A stretch of 41,368 bases of DNA from UBA11889 sp046582115 (GTDB lineage: Bacteria; Pseudomonadota; Gammaproteobacteria; Pseudomonadales; Azotimanducaceae), in assembly GCA_046582115.1 (NCBI GenBank), contig JAYGFA010000014.1, forward strand, positions 1 to 41,368, given 5' to 3'. Below, in pieces: positions 7,756 through 15,603 of this stretch. The translations under genes and the position numbers were made by a program. Each line of letters begins with the position of its first letter. Position 1 is the first letter of the stretch. The notes below the pieces were generated by a model, which had not been told where the DNA came from, ran no database searches, and saw only the letters and a program-made list of their open reading frames with translations.

Positions 7756-8839
7756 GCCTGGGTTGCTCAAGCGGTAGGTATATATGGAAGGTCGTCAACC
7801 CTCGAGCACTTGCGCAGTCAATGATTCCATGGTGCTGATCGACAATCGTTTGGGTTAGAGCCAAACCCAAGCCGTAACCGTTGGCTTTACTCGTGATCAT
7901 CGGGAAGAAAATTTGATCCATGATGTCGGGCGGGATACCCGGACCGTTGTCACTGATCGCGATCCTGATGGCGAGGGGATGAATCCGCTTACCAATCGTG
8001 AACCTGTGCACGACGCTTGTTGATACGGTAATGACCGGTTTGGCGGTTGCCTCAAGTGCGGCTCGGGCATTTCGCACGATATTTAGGTTCGCTTGGACAA
8101 GCTGGTCGGAATCCGCCTCAAGCTCGGGAACGCTAGGATCGTATTTGCGTACAAATTCGACTGCTGCATCTGCGCAATCGGTTGTCTCCATAGCTGCACT
8201 TTCTAGTGCAATCACACGTTCTAGAATCTGGTGAACATTGACCTGAGTGAACGACGGCGCTTTGTTCGGGCCGAGCAGTCGATCGACTAGATTGCGCAGA
8301 CGGTCGACCTCACTCACGATGACCGTCGTATATTCATGTTGTTCAGTTGGAAGCTCCGCCTGTAGCAGTTGAGCCGCCCCACGGATTCCCCCAAGAGGAT
8401 TTTTGACTTCGTGCGCAAGGCCGCGAATGAGTTCTCGAGTTACGTATTGGGCCGTACGGTTTTGATCTTCGCGATTAATTTGTTTGAAGCGATCAAGTGG
8501 TTCGATCTCAACGAGCACGCGTCCGTCCTGTAGTGGCGAGATGGAATAGTTTGCTGTGATTTTTTCTCCTTTCGACGTAATCAGTAATGAGGTCTCCCTT
8601 TTCGTGAACGGCTGATCAGATGCAAGGTTCGTTCTCAACGTCGTTTCTTCTAAATGTGGATCGTCGAACAGGGTGGAGAGCGACGCCCCCAACGACCGCG
8701 ATAGGCTTTGGCCGCAGAGCGATTGAGCGGTTTGGTTAAGGTAAAGCACTGACAACTCCTGGTCGAGAACGAGGACCGCGACTTTAAGATGATCAAGAAT
8801 GTCGTTTGAGTCGATCATGATGAATACGGTAAGGCGCAT
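7748..8839 (-). CDS. ntrB: Nitrogen regulation sensor kinase NtrB (NR-II)
   Basis: 363-aa soluble histidine kinase that phosphorylates or dephosphorylates NtrC according to nitrogen status relayed by PII. An N-terminal PAS domain (about residues 10-120) precedes the H-box GLAHEVKNPLGGIRGA (H143 from this start), the N-box NIVRNARAAL, the G-boxes SDNGPGIPPDI and GYGLGLALTQTIV. No membrane segment is present, as expected of NtrB. The start is unclear: ATG 8839 is preceded by AGGAGG only 1 nt away, too close to be ideal, and ATG 8818 has no ribosome site. It is coupled to ntrC. No glnA lies upstream, where it often stands. Confidence 0.94.
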   Translation of the reverse strand: MRLTVFIMIDSNDILDHLKVAVLVLDQELSVLYLNQTAQSLCGQSLSRSLGASLSTLFDDPHLEETTLRTNLASDQPFTKRETSLLITSKGEKITANYSISPLQDGRVLVEIEPLDRFKQINREDQNRTAQYVTRELIRGLAHEVKNPLGGIRGAAQLLQAELPTEQHEYTTVIVSEVDRLRNLVDRLLGPNKAPSFTQVNVHQILERVIALESAAMETTDCADAAVEFVRKYDPSVPELEADSDQLVQANLNIVRNARAALEATAKPVITVSTSVVHRFTIGKRIHPLAIRIAISDNGPGIPPDIMDQIFFPMITSKANGYGLGLALTQTIVDQHHGIIDCASARGLTTFHIYLPLEQPRHG

Positions 8840-8918
8840 GCCTCCTAAAAGCGTAAGGAATGAACAAGGTGAAGGGAATCACGTGGGCAATTACCAACTT
8901 TATTTTCAGAGTTTGTAC

Positions 8919-8933
8919 GCCAACGCATTACCA
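8919..8933 (-). promoter_or_regulatory. Possible sigma-54 (-24/-12) promoter of ntrBC
   Basis: On the minus strand the sequence TGGTAATGCGTTGGC has GG (8932-8931) and GC (8920-8919) separated by exactly 10 nt, the invariant spacing of sigma-54 promoters. Outside the GG and GC the match to TGGCACG-N4-TTGC is only partial. The two NtrC-like palindromes just upstream make it more credible. A start near 8907 would leave a leader of about 70 nt before ntrB. Confidence 0.38.
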
Positions 8934-8953
8934 CTCGGCTGATATTTCAAATG

Positions 8954-8970
8954 TGCACCAAAGTAGTGCA
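8954..8970. promoter_or_regulatory. NtrC-binding palindrome, site 1
   Basis: TGCACCAAAGTAGTGCA matches the NtrC operator TGCACC-N5-GGTGCA at 11 of 12 specified bases. Its centre (8962) is 115 bp upstream of the first possible ntrB start codon and about 55 bp upstream of the start expected from the candidate sigma-54 promoter. Confidence 0.65.
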
Positions 8971-9003
8971 ATTCGGGTATCCCCGTCAACGCTTGTTAAG
9001 GGG

Positions 9004-9020
9004 TGCCCCACAATGGCGCA
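9004..9020. promoter_or_regulatory. NtrC-binding palindrome, site 2 (weaker)
   Basis: TGCCCCACAATGGCGCA matches TGCACC-N5-GGTGCA at 10 of 12 specified bases, with the two mismatches placed symmetrically. Its centre (9012) is 50 bp from that of site 1, close to five helical turns, and about 105 bp upstream of the expected transcription start. Confidence 0.5.
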
Positions 9021-9082
9021 ACACGCACTTTCACGTTAGTCAGGGACTGAAACCGGGGTAACAACTGGATTGACGTTAGCTT

Positions 9083-9325
9083 TTACCCTGATACGCGGAT
9101 GACGAGATGGATATCGTGGTGTTCATGTCTGGTTTCGAGAAGGGTGTGTCCATGTACCCGGCACCACGCCGGAATATCTTCAAGCGACCCAGGATCTGTG
9201 GCAAGAACTTCGAGAATCGCTCCGGGCGTCAACTTTTTGACGCACTCCTGCGTACGAATGACGGGTAGGGGACAAAGAAGCCCGCGCGCATCGAGCGTCT
9301 TGATCCGCTGGCTAGGATCCGACAT
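9083..9325 (-). CDS. tusA: TusA-family sulfurtransferase
   Basis: 80-aa TusA/SirA-like protein. DARGLLCPLPVIRTQ contains the CPxP motif whose cysteine (C18) carries persulfide sulfur. TusA proteins hand sulfur to tRNA thiolation, molybdenum cofactor synthesis or sulfur oxidation. Here the ATG at 9325 lies 14 bp inside the end of a PP-loop tRNA-thiolase-like gene on the same strand, which strongly suggests that the two work together, TusA as sulfur donor. It is short but complete. A stretch of about 240 bp follows, holding the ntrBC control region and no visible gene. Confidence 0.9.
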   Translation of the reverse strand: MSDPSQRIKTLDARGLLCPLPVIRTQECVKKLTPGAILEVLATDPGSLEDIPAWCRVHGHTLLETRHEHHDIHLVIRVSG

Positions 9326-10379
9326 GCCAACTGGGTTCGATCTCGTGAGGAGCCATGGGGGTCACCTCCACATCGCGAGATAGGCCGTTTGCGGACGTGA
9401 CGGTAACCATTAGCTTGTCGGCGGACCGCCCCTGGCTGTAACGAGCCACAATTCGTGCTGCGAGCTCCGTGTCAGTGGTCGTCGGGTTACCGTCGATCAG
9501 GGCGAGTGGTCCGGGATAGTTGGTAACAACGAGGTGAGTGAACTGATTGCGATAGCCGGCCAAGAATCGATTTTCACCTTCCTCACGACCGACAATCAGC
9601 TTGAAGTGAGGTTTTGGCCGGATATGGCGGCCGATTTTAAGCAGCATGATGTCGTCTAATTGGTAATCCCTCGAGTTTCTAGCCTCCCAGAGATCTCGGA
9701 GTTTATTTGAATAGGTTTCATCGGTGAGGAAACAGCATCCGCCCGCGGGCTGCGCATAATTCCTAAAACCAAATTTTTCCGCGAGTTCCATTTGTGGTTT
9801 GCGATTACGTCCGTGAAACCCGAATAACGCCTCGCGGTTTACCCAACCTTCCCGTTCCGGGAGTGTCGGCGACAGGTTGAGTGCGCACAGAGGCCTCAGG
9901 AGTCTGTCGTCGGCGCCCGACTCCTTCGCAATGATTGGCATCATTTCCCGGCGTTGGGATTTAGGACGTTGGCCGATAACTTCACCTGTCACGACGAAAT
10001 CGAACTCCAGATCGTCCATCAGGCCAAGTTCCAGAGTTTTACCCACCATGAAGATTTTGCAGTCAAGACAGGGGTTAAGGTTCTGTCCATACCCATGCCG
10101 GGGATGCAAAACAACGTCTTTGTAGTCTTCCGAGATGTCGACGATGTGTAGTTCGATACCGAGTTGTTCTGCTACCCACAACGCGTTATTACGTTTGGGT
10201 TTTTCGTGTTTACGGTCGCGAATTGCATGCGTATGTCCTTCGACGCAAAAACCGGTAAAAAAGTTGACCCCCTCAACATGAACGCCTTGTTCCTGCACGA
10301 CGCGTGCGGCAAGCATAGAGTCGAGTCCACCCGAAATGAGGGCTACCGCTCGGCGTTGGGGTCGAAGGGTTGAGCGCAT
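9312..10379 (-). CDS. PP-loop ATPase, tRNA thiolase-like (ThiI/MnmA type) with C-terminal NFACT-R-like region
   Basis: 355 aa from ATG 10379. The N-terminal half is an adenine-nucleotide alpha-hydrolase fold with the PP-loop SGGLDS (residues 16-21), as in ThiI and MnmA. Cysteines occur as NPCLDC (C104, C107) and GGCC (C215, C216), comparable with the two catalytic cysteines of MnmA-type 2-thiouridine synthases. The C-terminal part (HIRPKPHFKLIVGREEGEN) resembles the RNA-binding NFACT-R region. It is neither a canonical MnmA nor ThiI: the THUMP domain is missing. Overlap with tusA suggests thiolation of an RNA or small molecule; the substrate is unknown. The frame is open further upstream to 10436 but would enter dtd. 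Family assignment is firm, function inferred. Confidence 0.85.
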   Translation of the reverse strand: MRSTLRPQRRAVALISGGLDSMLAARVVQEQGVHVEGVNFFTGFCVEGHTHAIRDRKHEKPKRNNALWVAEQLGIELHIVDISEDYKDVVLHPRHGYGQNLNPCLDCKIFMVGKTLELGLMDDLEFDFVVTGEVIGQRPKSQRREMMPIIAKESGADDRLLRPLCALNLSPTLPEREGWVNREALFGFHGRNRKPQMELAEKFGFRNYAQPAGGCCFLTDETYSNKLRDLWEARNSRDYQLDDIMLLKIGRHIRPKPHFKLIVGREEGENRFLAGYRNQFTHLVVTNYPGPLALIDGNPTTTDTELAARIVARYSQGRSADKLMVTVTSANGLSRDVEVTPMAPHEIEPSWHVGS

Positions 10380-10418
10380 GAATGGTATTTTACGCGAAAT
10401 TCTCAGTTGGTTGGTTGA

Positions 10419-10859
10419 TTGAAAGCAGTATTGCAACGGGTAACCAAGGCTCGGGTATCGGTGGCGGACGTTATCGTTGCCGAAATCGGTTCGGGACTTT
10501 TGGTCTTCCTAGGGGTCATTAGCGGTGATACGAAAGAAACGGCCGAATGGATGGCACGCAAGACTCTTTCCATCCGTATATTCGCCGACGAGCGACAAGC
10601 CATGAACCGGTCCATAACCGATGTAGGCGGAAGTCTGCTAGTGGTCTCTCAATTTACGTTAGCGGCTGAAATCACCCGTGGAAACCGTCCCAATTTCGGT
10701 TTGGCGGCATCACCAGTCGATGCCAAACTTCTGTACGACCACTATGTAAGTACGTTGCGGGCCGGAACGCACAGAGTTGAAACGGGATCGTTTGGTTCCG
10801 ATATGCGGGTTGTGCTCGAAAATGACGGCCCAGTTACGATTTTTCTCGACCACGAGTAG
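10419..10859 (+). CDS. dtd: D-aminoacyl-tRNA deacylase
   Basis: 146-aa enzyme that hydrolyses D-amino acids from mischarged tRNAs. It begins KAVLQRVTKARV, has the SQFTLAAE strand (usual GGSLLVVSQFTL motif) and the C-terminal NDGPVTIFLD containing the family's GP dipeptide. The start codon is TTG at 10419, 40 bp from the divergent PP-loop gene; no ATG or GTG gives the conserved N-terminus and no clear Shine-Dalgarno is present. Its last 26 bp overlap the 3' end of tatC on the other strand. Confidence 0.95.
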   Translation: MKAVLQRVTKARVSVADVIVAEIGSGLLVFLGVISGDTKETAEWMARKTLSIRIFADERQAMNRSITDVGGSLLVVSQFTLAAEITRGNRPNFGLAASPVDAKLLYDHYVSTLRAGTHRVETGSFGSDMRVVLENDGPVTIFLDHE

Positions 10860-11622
10860 CGAAACGCGACAGTACGATTCCAAGTTCGAAAAGTATCCAC
10901 ATCGGTACCGCTAACAGAATTTGGGAGATTACGTCAGGGGGCGTTAAAAGCATGCCGATAAAAAAGCACCCAACCAACACGTAGGCTCGTTTATTTGCCA
11001 TCGATTCGGGAGTAGCGAATCCAGCCATCACCAAGAGGACGGTGGCGATCGGGATTTCGAAGGCGAATCCGAACGCGAGGAACATCTTCACGATGAAATC
11101 CAGGTACGGACTGATGTCCGTCATCCAAGTCACGAATTCCATATTGACGCTCGCAAAAAAGCCGAACACCAGCGGGAAGACGAGGTAATAAGCGAACGCG
11201 GTGCCTAAATAAAAAAGCGCAATACTTGAGACCAGTAGCGGAATTGCAAAATGCTTCTCACGTAGATAGAGGCCGGGGGCGATGAATCCCCAGGCCTGGT
11301 GCAGAATCACAGGCATCGCAAAAAAAATAGCCGCTAGGATTGCCAGCTTGAAGGGCGTCAGAAAAGGCGAGGCGACGTCGGTTGCGATCATGTTGCCGCC
11401 TTCCGGAAGGTGAGCCAGCAAAGGTGTGGCTACGAACTTAAAAATAACGGCATTGAAATAAAAGGTCGGTATAAACAACAGGACAATGACCCCTAGCGAC
11501 TTGAGAATACGGCCGCGAAGCTCAAGTAGATGGGAGAGGAAGGGCTGTTCGTCGCTGTCGACAGCCTGATCGTGATCAGCCGCAGTTTTTTCGGTCTTCG
11601 AGCCGGTGGCCTCGTCAGCCAC
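10834..11622 (-). CDS. tatC: Sec-independent translocase subunit TatC
   Basis: 262-aa inner-membrane protein with six hydrophobic segments, the receptor for twin-arginine signal peptides. Family motifs are FLSHLLELRGRILKSL at the cytosolic N-terminus, ATDVASPFLTPFKLA, the AFGFAFEIPIATVLL segment and LTPPDVISQILLAVPMW. The start is GTG at 11622: it is preceded by AGAGGGGG with a spacing of about 9 nt and overlaps the tatB stop by 8 nt (GTGGCTGA). An apparent in-frame extension to 11706 lies wholly inside tatB and is not real. An N-terminal linker of about 23 polar residues is longer than in E. coli. Confidence 0.95.
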   Translation of the reverse strand: MADEATGSKTEKTAADHDQAVDSDEQPFLSHLLELRGRILKSLGVIVLLFIPTFYFNAVIFKFVATPLLAHLPEGGNMIATDVASPFLTPFKLAILAAIFFAMPVILHQAWGFIAPGLYLREKHFAIPLLVSSIALFYLGTAFAYYLVFPLVFGFFASVNMEFVTWMTDISPYLDFIVKMFLAFGFAFEIPIATVLLVMAGFATPESMANKRAYVLVGCFFIGMLLTPPDVISQILLAVPMWILFELGIVLSRFATRGREKS

Positions 11623-11965
11623 CGGCGGTGGCCCCCTCTTTGTCGTCCGTCGTGATGTCAGGGGCAATCTGCCGCGCGGTGGGATCGATGGACTCTGCGA
11701 CCCCATCCATTTCGGCCTTCACCTCCGAAACATCCTGTTCCAACCGACTGATTTCTTCTTTGATCTGCTCTTCGTGCAATTGACGACGAATATCATCCAT
11801 GCCGACTTCCTGTTCTATTTCGGTTTTGACACTGTAATAGCTACGTCGTAAACGACCGAACCAAAGTCCCAGCGTTCGAATTGCCGTGGGTAAACGCTCC
11901 GGCCCAAGCACCACCAACGCGATGGCGCACACGATCACGAGTTCCGGGAAGGCGATATCAAACAT
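11615..11965 (-). CDS. tatB: Sec-independent translocase subunit TatB
   Basis: 116-aa single-span protein. MFDIAFPELVIVCAIALVVLGPERLPTAI is unmistakable TatB: a short membrane helix, the hinge around GPERLP, then an amphipathic helix and a long charged, partly coiled-coil tail (EEQIKEEISRLEQDVSEVKAEM). With TatC it forms the receptor complex. ATG at 11965 overlaps the tatA stop by 8 nt (ATGTTTGA). The frame runs further upstream through tatA but that part is a shadow. The C-terminal tail ends in a short acidic and glycine stretch. Confidence 0.94.
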   Translation of the reverse strand: MFDIAFPELVIVCAIALVVLGPERLPTAIRTLGLWFGRLRRSYYSVKTEIEQEVGMDDIRRQLHEEQIKEEISRLEQDVSEVKAEMDGVAESIDPTARQIAPDITTDDKEGATAGG

Positions 11966-12203
11966 TCGCATCCCGTTTAGAAGGATCGGTGGCATTGGTT
12001 TCGGCAGAAAGGTCTGCTGCATCGTCGGCGTGTTGTGAATCGTCGCCGCTGACTTTTTCATCGTCGTTGCTGCCGGACAGCGCGGACCGGAATCCTTTGA
12101 TGGCGCTGCCAAGGTCCGGGCCTAGGTTCTTGATCCGTTTGGCCCCGAAAATCACGATGACGATGGCCAGTACGATCAGTAATTCCGTGATACCGAAAGA
12201 CAT
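11958..12203 (-). CDS. tatA: Sec-independent translocase subunit TatA
   Basis: 81-aa pore-forming subunit. One N-terminal membrane helix (ELLIVLAIVIVIFGAKRI), the FG hinge, the amphipathic helix LGPDLGSAIKGFRSAL and an acidic tail are all present. ATG at 12203 has AGGGAG about 7 nt upstream. It is the first of the overlapping tatA-tatB-tatC cluster and lies 86 bp from the end of ubiB. That gap contains no convincing terminator, so read-through from the ubi genes is possible. Confidence 0.95.
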   Translation of the reverse strand: MSFGITELLIVLAIVIVIFGAKRIKNLGPDLGSAIKGFRSALSGSNDDEKVSGDDSQHADDAADLSAETNATDPSKRDANV

Positions 12204-12289
12204 ATCAGTCTCCCTCTCGTTCTAAGGGTGGTCGGGCATTATAGACCCCTGAAGCAATCGTTATTGGGTACGAGAGAAACGGTAAAAGC

Positions 12290-13936
12290 TTAGCCGCGGC
12301 CGACCAAAATTGAACCCACCAATGTCGCGGCGATACCCGCGGTGGCGGTCATGTTGTCTCCGCCTGTAACGATGACCTCCAAGAATGATTCCCAAAGCAA
12401 TCCCAAACCTGCAACCACCAACATCGCGCCTGCGACGCGGGCGCGTCTCCGCCGTCGTCGCTCCGAAAGTAGCGCCGATGTGAGATTTTCCATGGCTTGC
12501 TTTTGTTCGAAAACGAAACGCCCTAGCTCGGGGAGCTGACGCGAGCCGGTTAAAAGCAGTTCAGGAATTCGTGGAAGTAGCTCGATGAGTCCGGGGCCTT
12601 GATCTACTGCCGCTTTGAGTATTGCTCCAGGACCGTAGTGTTCACGCATCCATTTGTCCATGAAGGGCTTTGCCGTTGTCCACAAATCGAGATCTGGGTA
12701 GAGCTGGCGTCCTAGGCCTTCGATGTTCAATAGAGTTTTCTGTAACAACACCAGTTGCGGTTGGACTTCCATGTCGAACCGACGAGCAGCGGAGAAGAGC
12801 GCGAGCAAAAAGGATCCGAACGATATCTCGGCTAGCGGACGTTGAAAAAGCGGTTGACACAGCTGCCGTATCGTCGATTCGAACTCGTGGGCATCGGTAT
12901 CAGCAGAGATCCACCCGGATTCCATGTGGAGTTTCGCGATCTCAGCGTAGTCCTCGTTGAAAAAAGCGACGATATTACGTGCAAGATAGGACTGATCCTC
13001 CTTGGTCAGTTGTCCGATTATGGCGCAATCGACGGCAATGTAACTCGGGTTAGCTGGATCGGAAATGTCGACGAAAATGTTTCCAGGATGCATGTCGGCG
13101 TGAAAGAAGTTGTCGTTAAACACCTGCGAAAAAAAAGTTTCAACGCCGCACTCGGCGAGTTTTTTAAGATCAGTTCCGTGCTTGCGGAGAGTTTTGAGGT
13201 CGGCAATTGGGACACCCTTGACTCGTTCCATGACGAGAACGTTCTTGGAGGACAAGTCATCGAAGACCTTCGGCACGTACAGCAGTGGCGACCTTTGAGA
13301 ATTCCGCCGTAACCGCACCGTATTTGCGGATTCGCGCAATAAATCGAGTTCTGCAAGGATTGTCTTTTCGTAATCAGTAACGATCCGGATCAAGTGCAAT
13401 CGCCGTGCATCGTAAGAGACACGTTCTAGCACCTTTGCCAACGCAAGAATAAGTGCCAGGTCTTTTCGAATGATGCGTCCAATGCCAGGCCGGATGACTT
13501 TGACGACAACTTCTTCACCGCTGATCAGGGTGGCCTCATGAACTTGTGCGAGCGAAGCCGAGGCTAGGGGTTGCTCCGAAAAAGTCGAAAATGCGGCCGT
13601 AATCGGTCGTCCCATCTCTCTTTCGATTATGCTCATCGCTATCGCACTTTGGAACGGTGGGACGCGGTCTTGTAAGCGCGCCAGTTCGTCGGCGTATTCT
13701 GCGGGGAACAAATCTCGTCGGGTGGATAGAAGCTGTCCAAACTTTATGAACACGGGCCCAAGACGTTCGATAGCGAGCCGGAATCGCTTTGCGTCTGAGG
13801 TACGAGGAGTAGGCAGCAACGACGTAGGAAACAGATATCGTGACCAGTGGTTTATCTGCAACGCGTATGGAATCGTATCCAGTCGAAACCGCAGAGCGGT
13901 CGCAACAATGTGTACACCGCGACGCAGTGGAATCAA
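12290..13936 (-). CDS. ubiB: Ubiquinone biosynthesis ABC1/ADCK-like kinase UbiB
   Basis: 548-aa atypical kinase/ATPase needed for ubiquinone synthesis. The family KxGQ motif appears as FIKFGQLLSTRRDLFP, with the alanine-rich loop LASASLAQVHEA, the lysine VVVKVIRPGI, the ExD region ILAELDLLRESAN and FFHADMHPGNIFV. The metal-binding motif is DCAIIG, where E. coli has DCGIVG. Two hydrophobic segments at the C-terminus (about 500-545) anchor it to the membrane. The start is TTG at 13936, overlapping the ubiJ stop as TTGA. Follows ubiE and ubiJ as in E. coli. Confidence 0.95.
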   Translation of the reverse strand: MIPLRRGVHIVATALRFRLDTIPYALQINHWSRYLFPTSLLPTPRTSDAKRFRLAIERLGPVFIKFGQLLSTRRDLFPAEYADELARLQDRVPPFQSAIAMSIIEREMGRPITAAFSTFSEQPLASASLAQVHEATLISGEEVVVKVIRPGIGRIIRKDLALILALAKVLERVSYDARRLHLIRIVTDYEKTILAELDLLRESANTVRLRRNSQRSPLLYVPKVFDDLSSKNVLVMERVKGVPIADLKTLRKHGTDLKKLAECGVETFFSQVFNDNFFHADMHPGNIFVDISDPANPSYIAVDCAIIGQLTKEDQSYLARNIVAFFNEDYAEIAKLHMESGWISADTDAHEFESTIRQLCQPLFQRPLAEISFGSFLLALFSAARRFDMEVQPQLVLLQKTLLNIEGLGRQLYPDLDLWTTAKPFMDKWMREHYGPGAILKAAVDQGPGLIELLPRIPELLLTGSRQLPELGRFVFEQKQAMENLTSALLSERRRRRRARVAGAMLVVAGLGLLWESFLEVIVTGGDNMTATAGIAATLVGSILVGRG

Positions 13937-14475
13937 TGTTTTTCCGCGTCTTCGAGACGTCTTTGCAACTCTTCAACCGTTGAAGTTAATTCTTCGATCG
14001 AGGATTTGAGTTGGTCGATCTCGGCACGGTTGGCCGCGCCGCCACTACGGCGACTGACCTCAGTTGCCACGCCCTCGACCGCAGACCGCATCGCGCCGAC
14101 GCCTAATTCGGCCGCAGAGCGCATCTGATCGGTCAATTGTTGCGCCTCCAGTGCCGGCTTGAAGACGCGTCGAAAGTCTTCAAGTAACGCCAAATCGCCG
14201 TCAAACGAAACGTTGTCGATGGACTTCCCGAGCATGACCTCAAAGATGCTAGAAAGCGAACCGCTTACCGTCAGGTCCGCAGCAGGATCAATATTCGCAA
14301 AGACCCTTGCCTTCCCCCCAGTAAACCGAAATGACAAGTTCAATCCGGTGGCATCGATCACTACGCACTTTTCGTCGAGCCTATCGATGGCGTCCCTCGC
14401 GCCATCGTCGAGGCTGTATTTGGCGCGTAGTAAGGTCTCGATCGCGGCGGCAGTGGTGGATGCAATGATGGTCAT
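13933..14475 (-). CDS. ubiJ: Ubiquinone biosynthesis accessory factor UbiJ
   Basis: 180-aa protein with an N-terminal SCP2 lipid-binding fold (residues about 10-110) and a C-terminal coiled coil (EIDQLKSSIEELTSTVEELQRRLEDAE). In E. coli, UbiJ binds the isoprenoid tail of ubiquinone intermediates and, with UbiK, organises the soluble Ubi complex. Primary sequence conservation in this family is low; the call rests on domain layout, size and position between ubiE and ubiB, overlapping each by 4 nt (ATGA at the start, TTGA at the end). Confidence 0.9.
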   Translation of the reverse strand: MTIIASTTAAAIETLLRAKYSLDDGARDAIDRLDEKCVVIDATGLNLSFRFTGGKARVFANIDPAADLTVSGSLSSIFEVMLGKSIDNVSFDGDLALLEDFRRVFKPALEAQQLTDQMRSAAELGVGAMRSAVEGVATEVSRRSGGAANRAEIDQLKSSIEELTSTVEELQRRLEDAEKH

Positions 14476-15209
14476 TTCACGGCTCGGTGGATGGCGACTA
14501 ACCCGCCCAATAAATTTTCGTAACGAACGCCATGAAAACCGGCATCGGCGAGTATGCAGTTTAGTTCGGACTGATTTGGATGTACGTCAATTGACTCGAT
14601 CAGGTAGCGATATGGTGCGGAATCCCCTGCGATCAGTTGTCCTGCGAAAGGCCAAGACTGTTGATAAAGCCGGTAGACCGTTTTGAGCAAGGGATTTTTT
14701 GGTTTGGAGAATTCAAGGATTACAAGGGTTCCACCGGGTTTCAAGACGCGATGACATTCGGTTAGTGCAGAGTCTTTGTTCGTCATATTGCGTAAACCAA
14801 AAGCAATCGTGATTGCATCGAAATAGTCGTCCGGAAACGGCAGCATCTCGGCATCAGCGACGGCTGTCTGAATCCAGGCATAACCAGAGTTGATGAGTTT
14901 ATCGCGACCAACTTTGGTCATTGATTCGTTGATGTCCAGAAGGATTACTTGGCCGTCACGACCGACTACGTCGGCGAGAAGTGCGCAAAGATCCCCTGTA
15001 CCGCCAGCGACATCGAGAACCTGCGATCCAGGTCGTAACGATGTAGTTTCAATCGCGATGCGCTTAAATATTCTGTGGAGTCCAAACGACATCACATCGT
15101 TCATGACATCATAACGATCGGCGACGGTTCGAAAAACATTCCCCACTCGGCGCGTTTTTTCGTCAGTTTCGACGAAATCATGACCGAAATTCACTCGATC
15201 CTGATTCAC
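14472..15209 (-). CDS. ubiE: Demethylubiquinone/demethylmenaquinone C-methyltransferase UbiE
   Basis: SAM-dependent class I methyltransferase of about 245 aa acting on the quinone ring in ubiquinone (and, where present, menaquinone) synthesis. Motifs: FGHDFVETDEKTRRVGNVF, RYDVMNDVMSFGLHR, the SAM-binding VLDVAGGTGDL, AFGLRNMTN and ILEFSKP. I chose GTG at 15209 because it overlaps the preceding stop by 4 nt (GTGA), like its neighbours, and has AGAGG about 10 nt upstream; GTG at 15230 is possible. Confidence 0.96.
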   Translation of the reverse strand: MNQDRVNFGHDFVETDEKTRRVGNVFRTVADRYDVMNDVMSFGLHRIFKRIAIETTSLRPGSQVLDVAGGTGDLCALLADVVGRDGQVILLDINESMTKVGRDKLINSGYAWIQTAVADAEMLPFPDDYFDAITIAFGLRNMTNKDSALTECHRVLKPGGTLVILEFSKPKNPLLKTVYRLYQQSWPFAGQLIAGDSAPYRYLIESIDVHPNQSELNCILADAGFHGVRYENLLGGLVAIHRAVK

Positions 15210-15595
15210 GTTTCGACCTCTGGTTTCCACCGTCCTACAGGGATCGTGGGTAATCGCGACGCGTTAGCTGATCGCAATTCAACGAAGTATTTTTCCCAAT
15301 ATTGCTCTTTGTGACGGGATAAATCCGCGAGGTAGTCCCACGAGTAGATGCCGGTGTCGTGTCCATCACTGAAAACAATGCGCAGCGCATAATTACCCAT
15401 CGATTCCATAGAATCGATGGCGACGTGTTTCTTTCCTGTTTGTAGCTTGCGTTCTGACTCCGAATGGCCGCGTACCTCGGCTGAAGGGGAATAAACTCTG
15501 AGAAGTTCGGCTGGTAAAAGTGAGTCGGAGCCGTCGGCATAACAGAGTTCGAGCGTTCGGGAGGCTTTGTGATATGTGATTGATCGGGGATTCAA
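15206..15595 (-). CDS. DUF971 family protein
   Basis: 129-aa small protein of the DUF971 family, related to the N-terminal domain of gamma-butyrobetaine hydroxylase. Recognisable features are the start ITYHKASRTLELCYADG, LPAELLRVYSPSAEVRG and GIYSWDYLADLSRHKE. Its cellular job is not established; it is regularly found next to hslU and ubiE in gammaproteobacteria. The start is TTG at 15595, 8 bp after the hslU stop, and it overlaps ubiE by 4 nt, so it is part of the same transcription unit. Confidence 0.88.
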   Translation of the reverse strand: MNPRSITYHKASRTLELCYADGSDSLLPAELLRVYSPSAEVRGHSESERKLQTGKKHVAIDSMESMGNYALRIVFSDGHDTGIYSWDYLADLSRHKEQYWEKYFVELRSANASRLPTIPVGRWKPEVET

Positions 15596-15603
15596 GAGCG
15601 CGC

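Noticed and set aside
9030..9065. GTTTCAG...CTGAC-like stretch downstream of tusA as a CRISPR repeat or terminator
   Set aside because: It occurs once, its stem is only about 4 bp and no T run follows.
11966..12112. Longer TatB start at 12112
   Set aside because: The extension overlaps tatA and lacks TatB character; MFDIAFPELVIV at 11965 is the canonical N-terminus.
12842..13312. 156-codon ORF antisense to ubiB
   Set aside because: Shadow of ubiB; no recognisable protein features.
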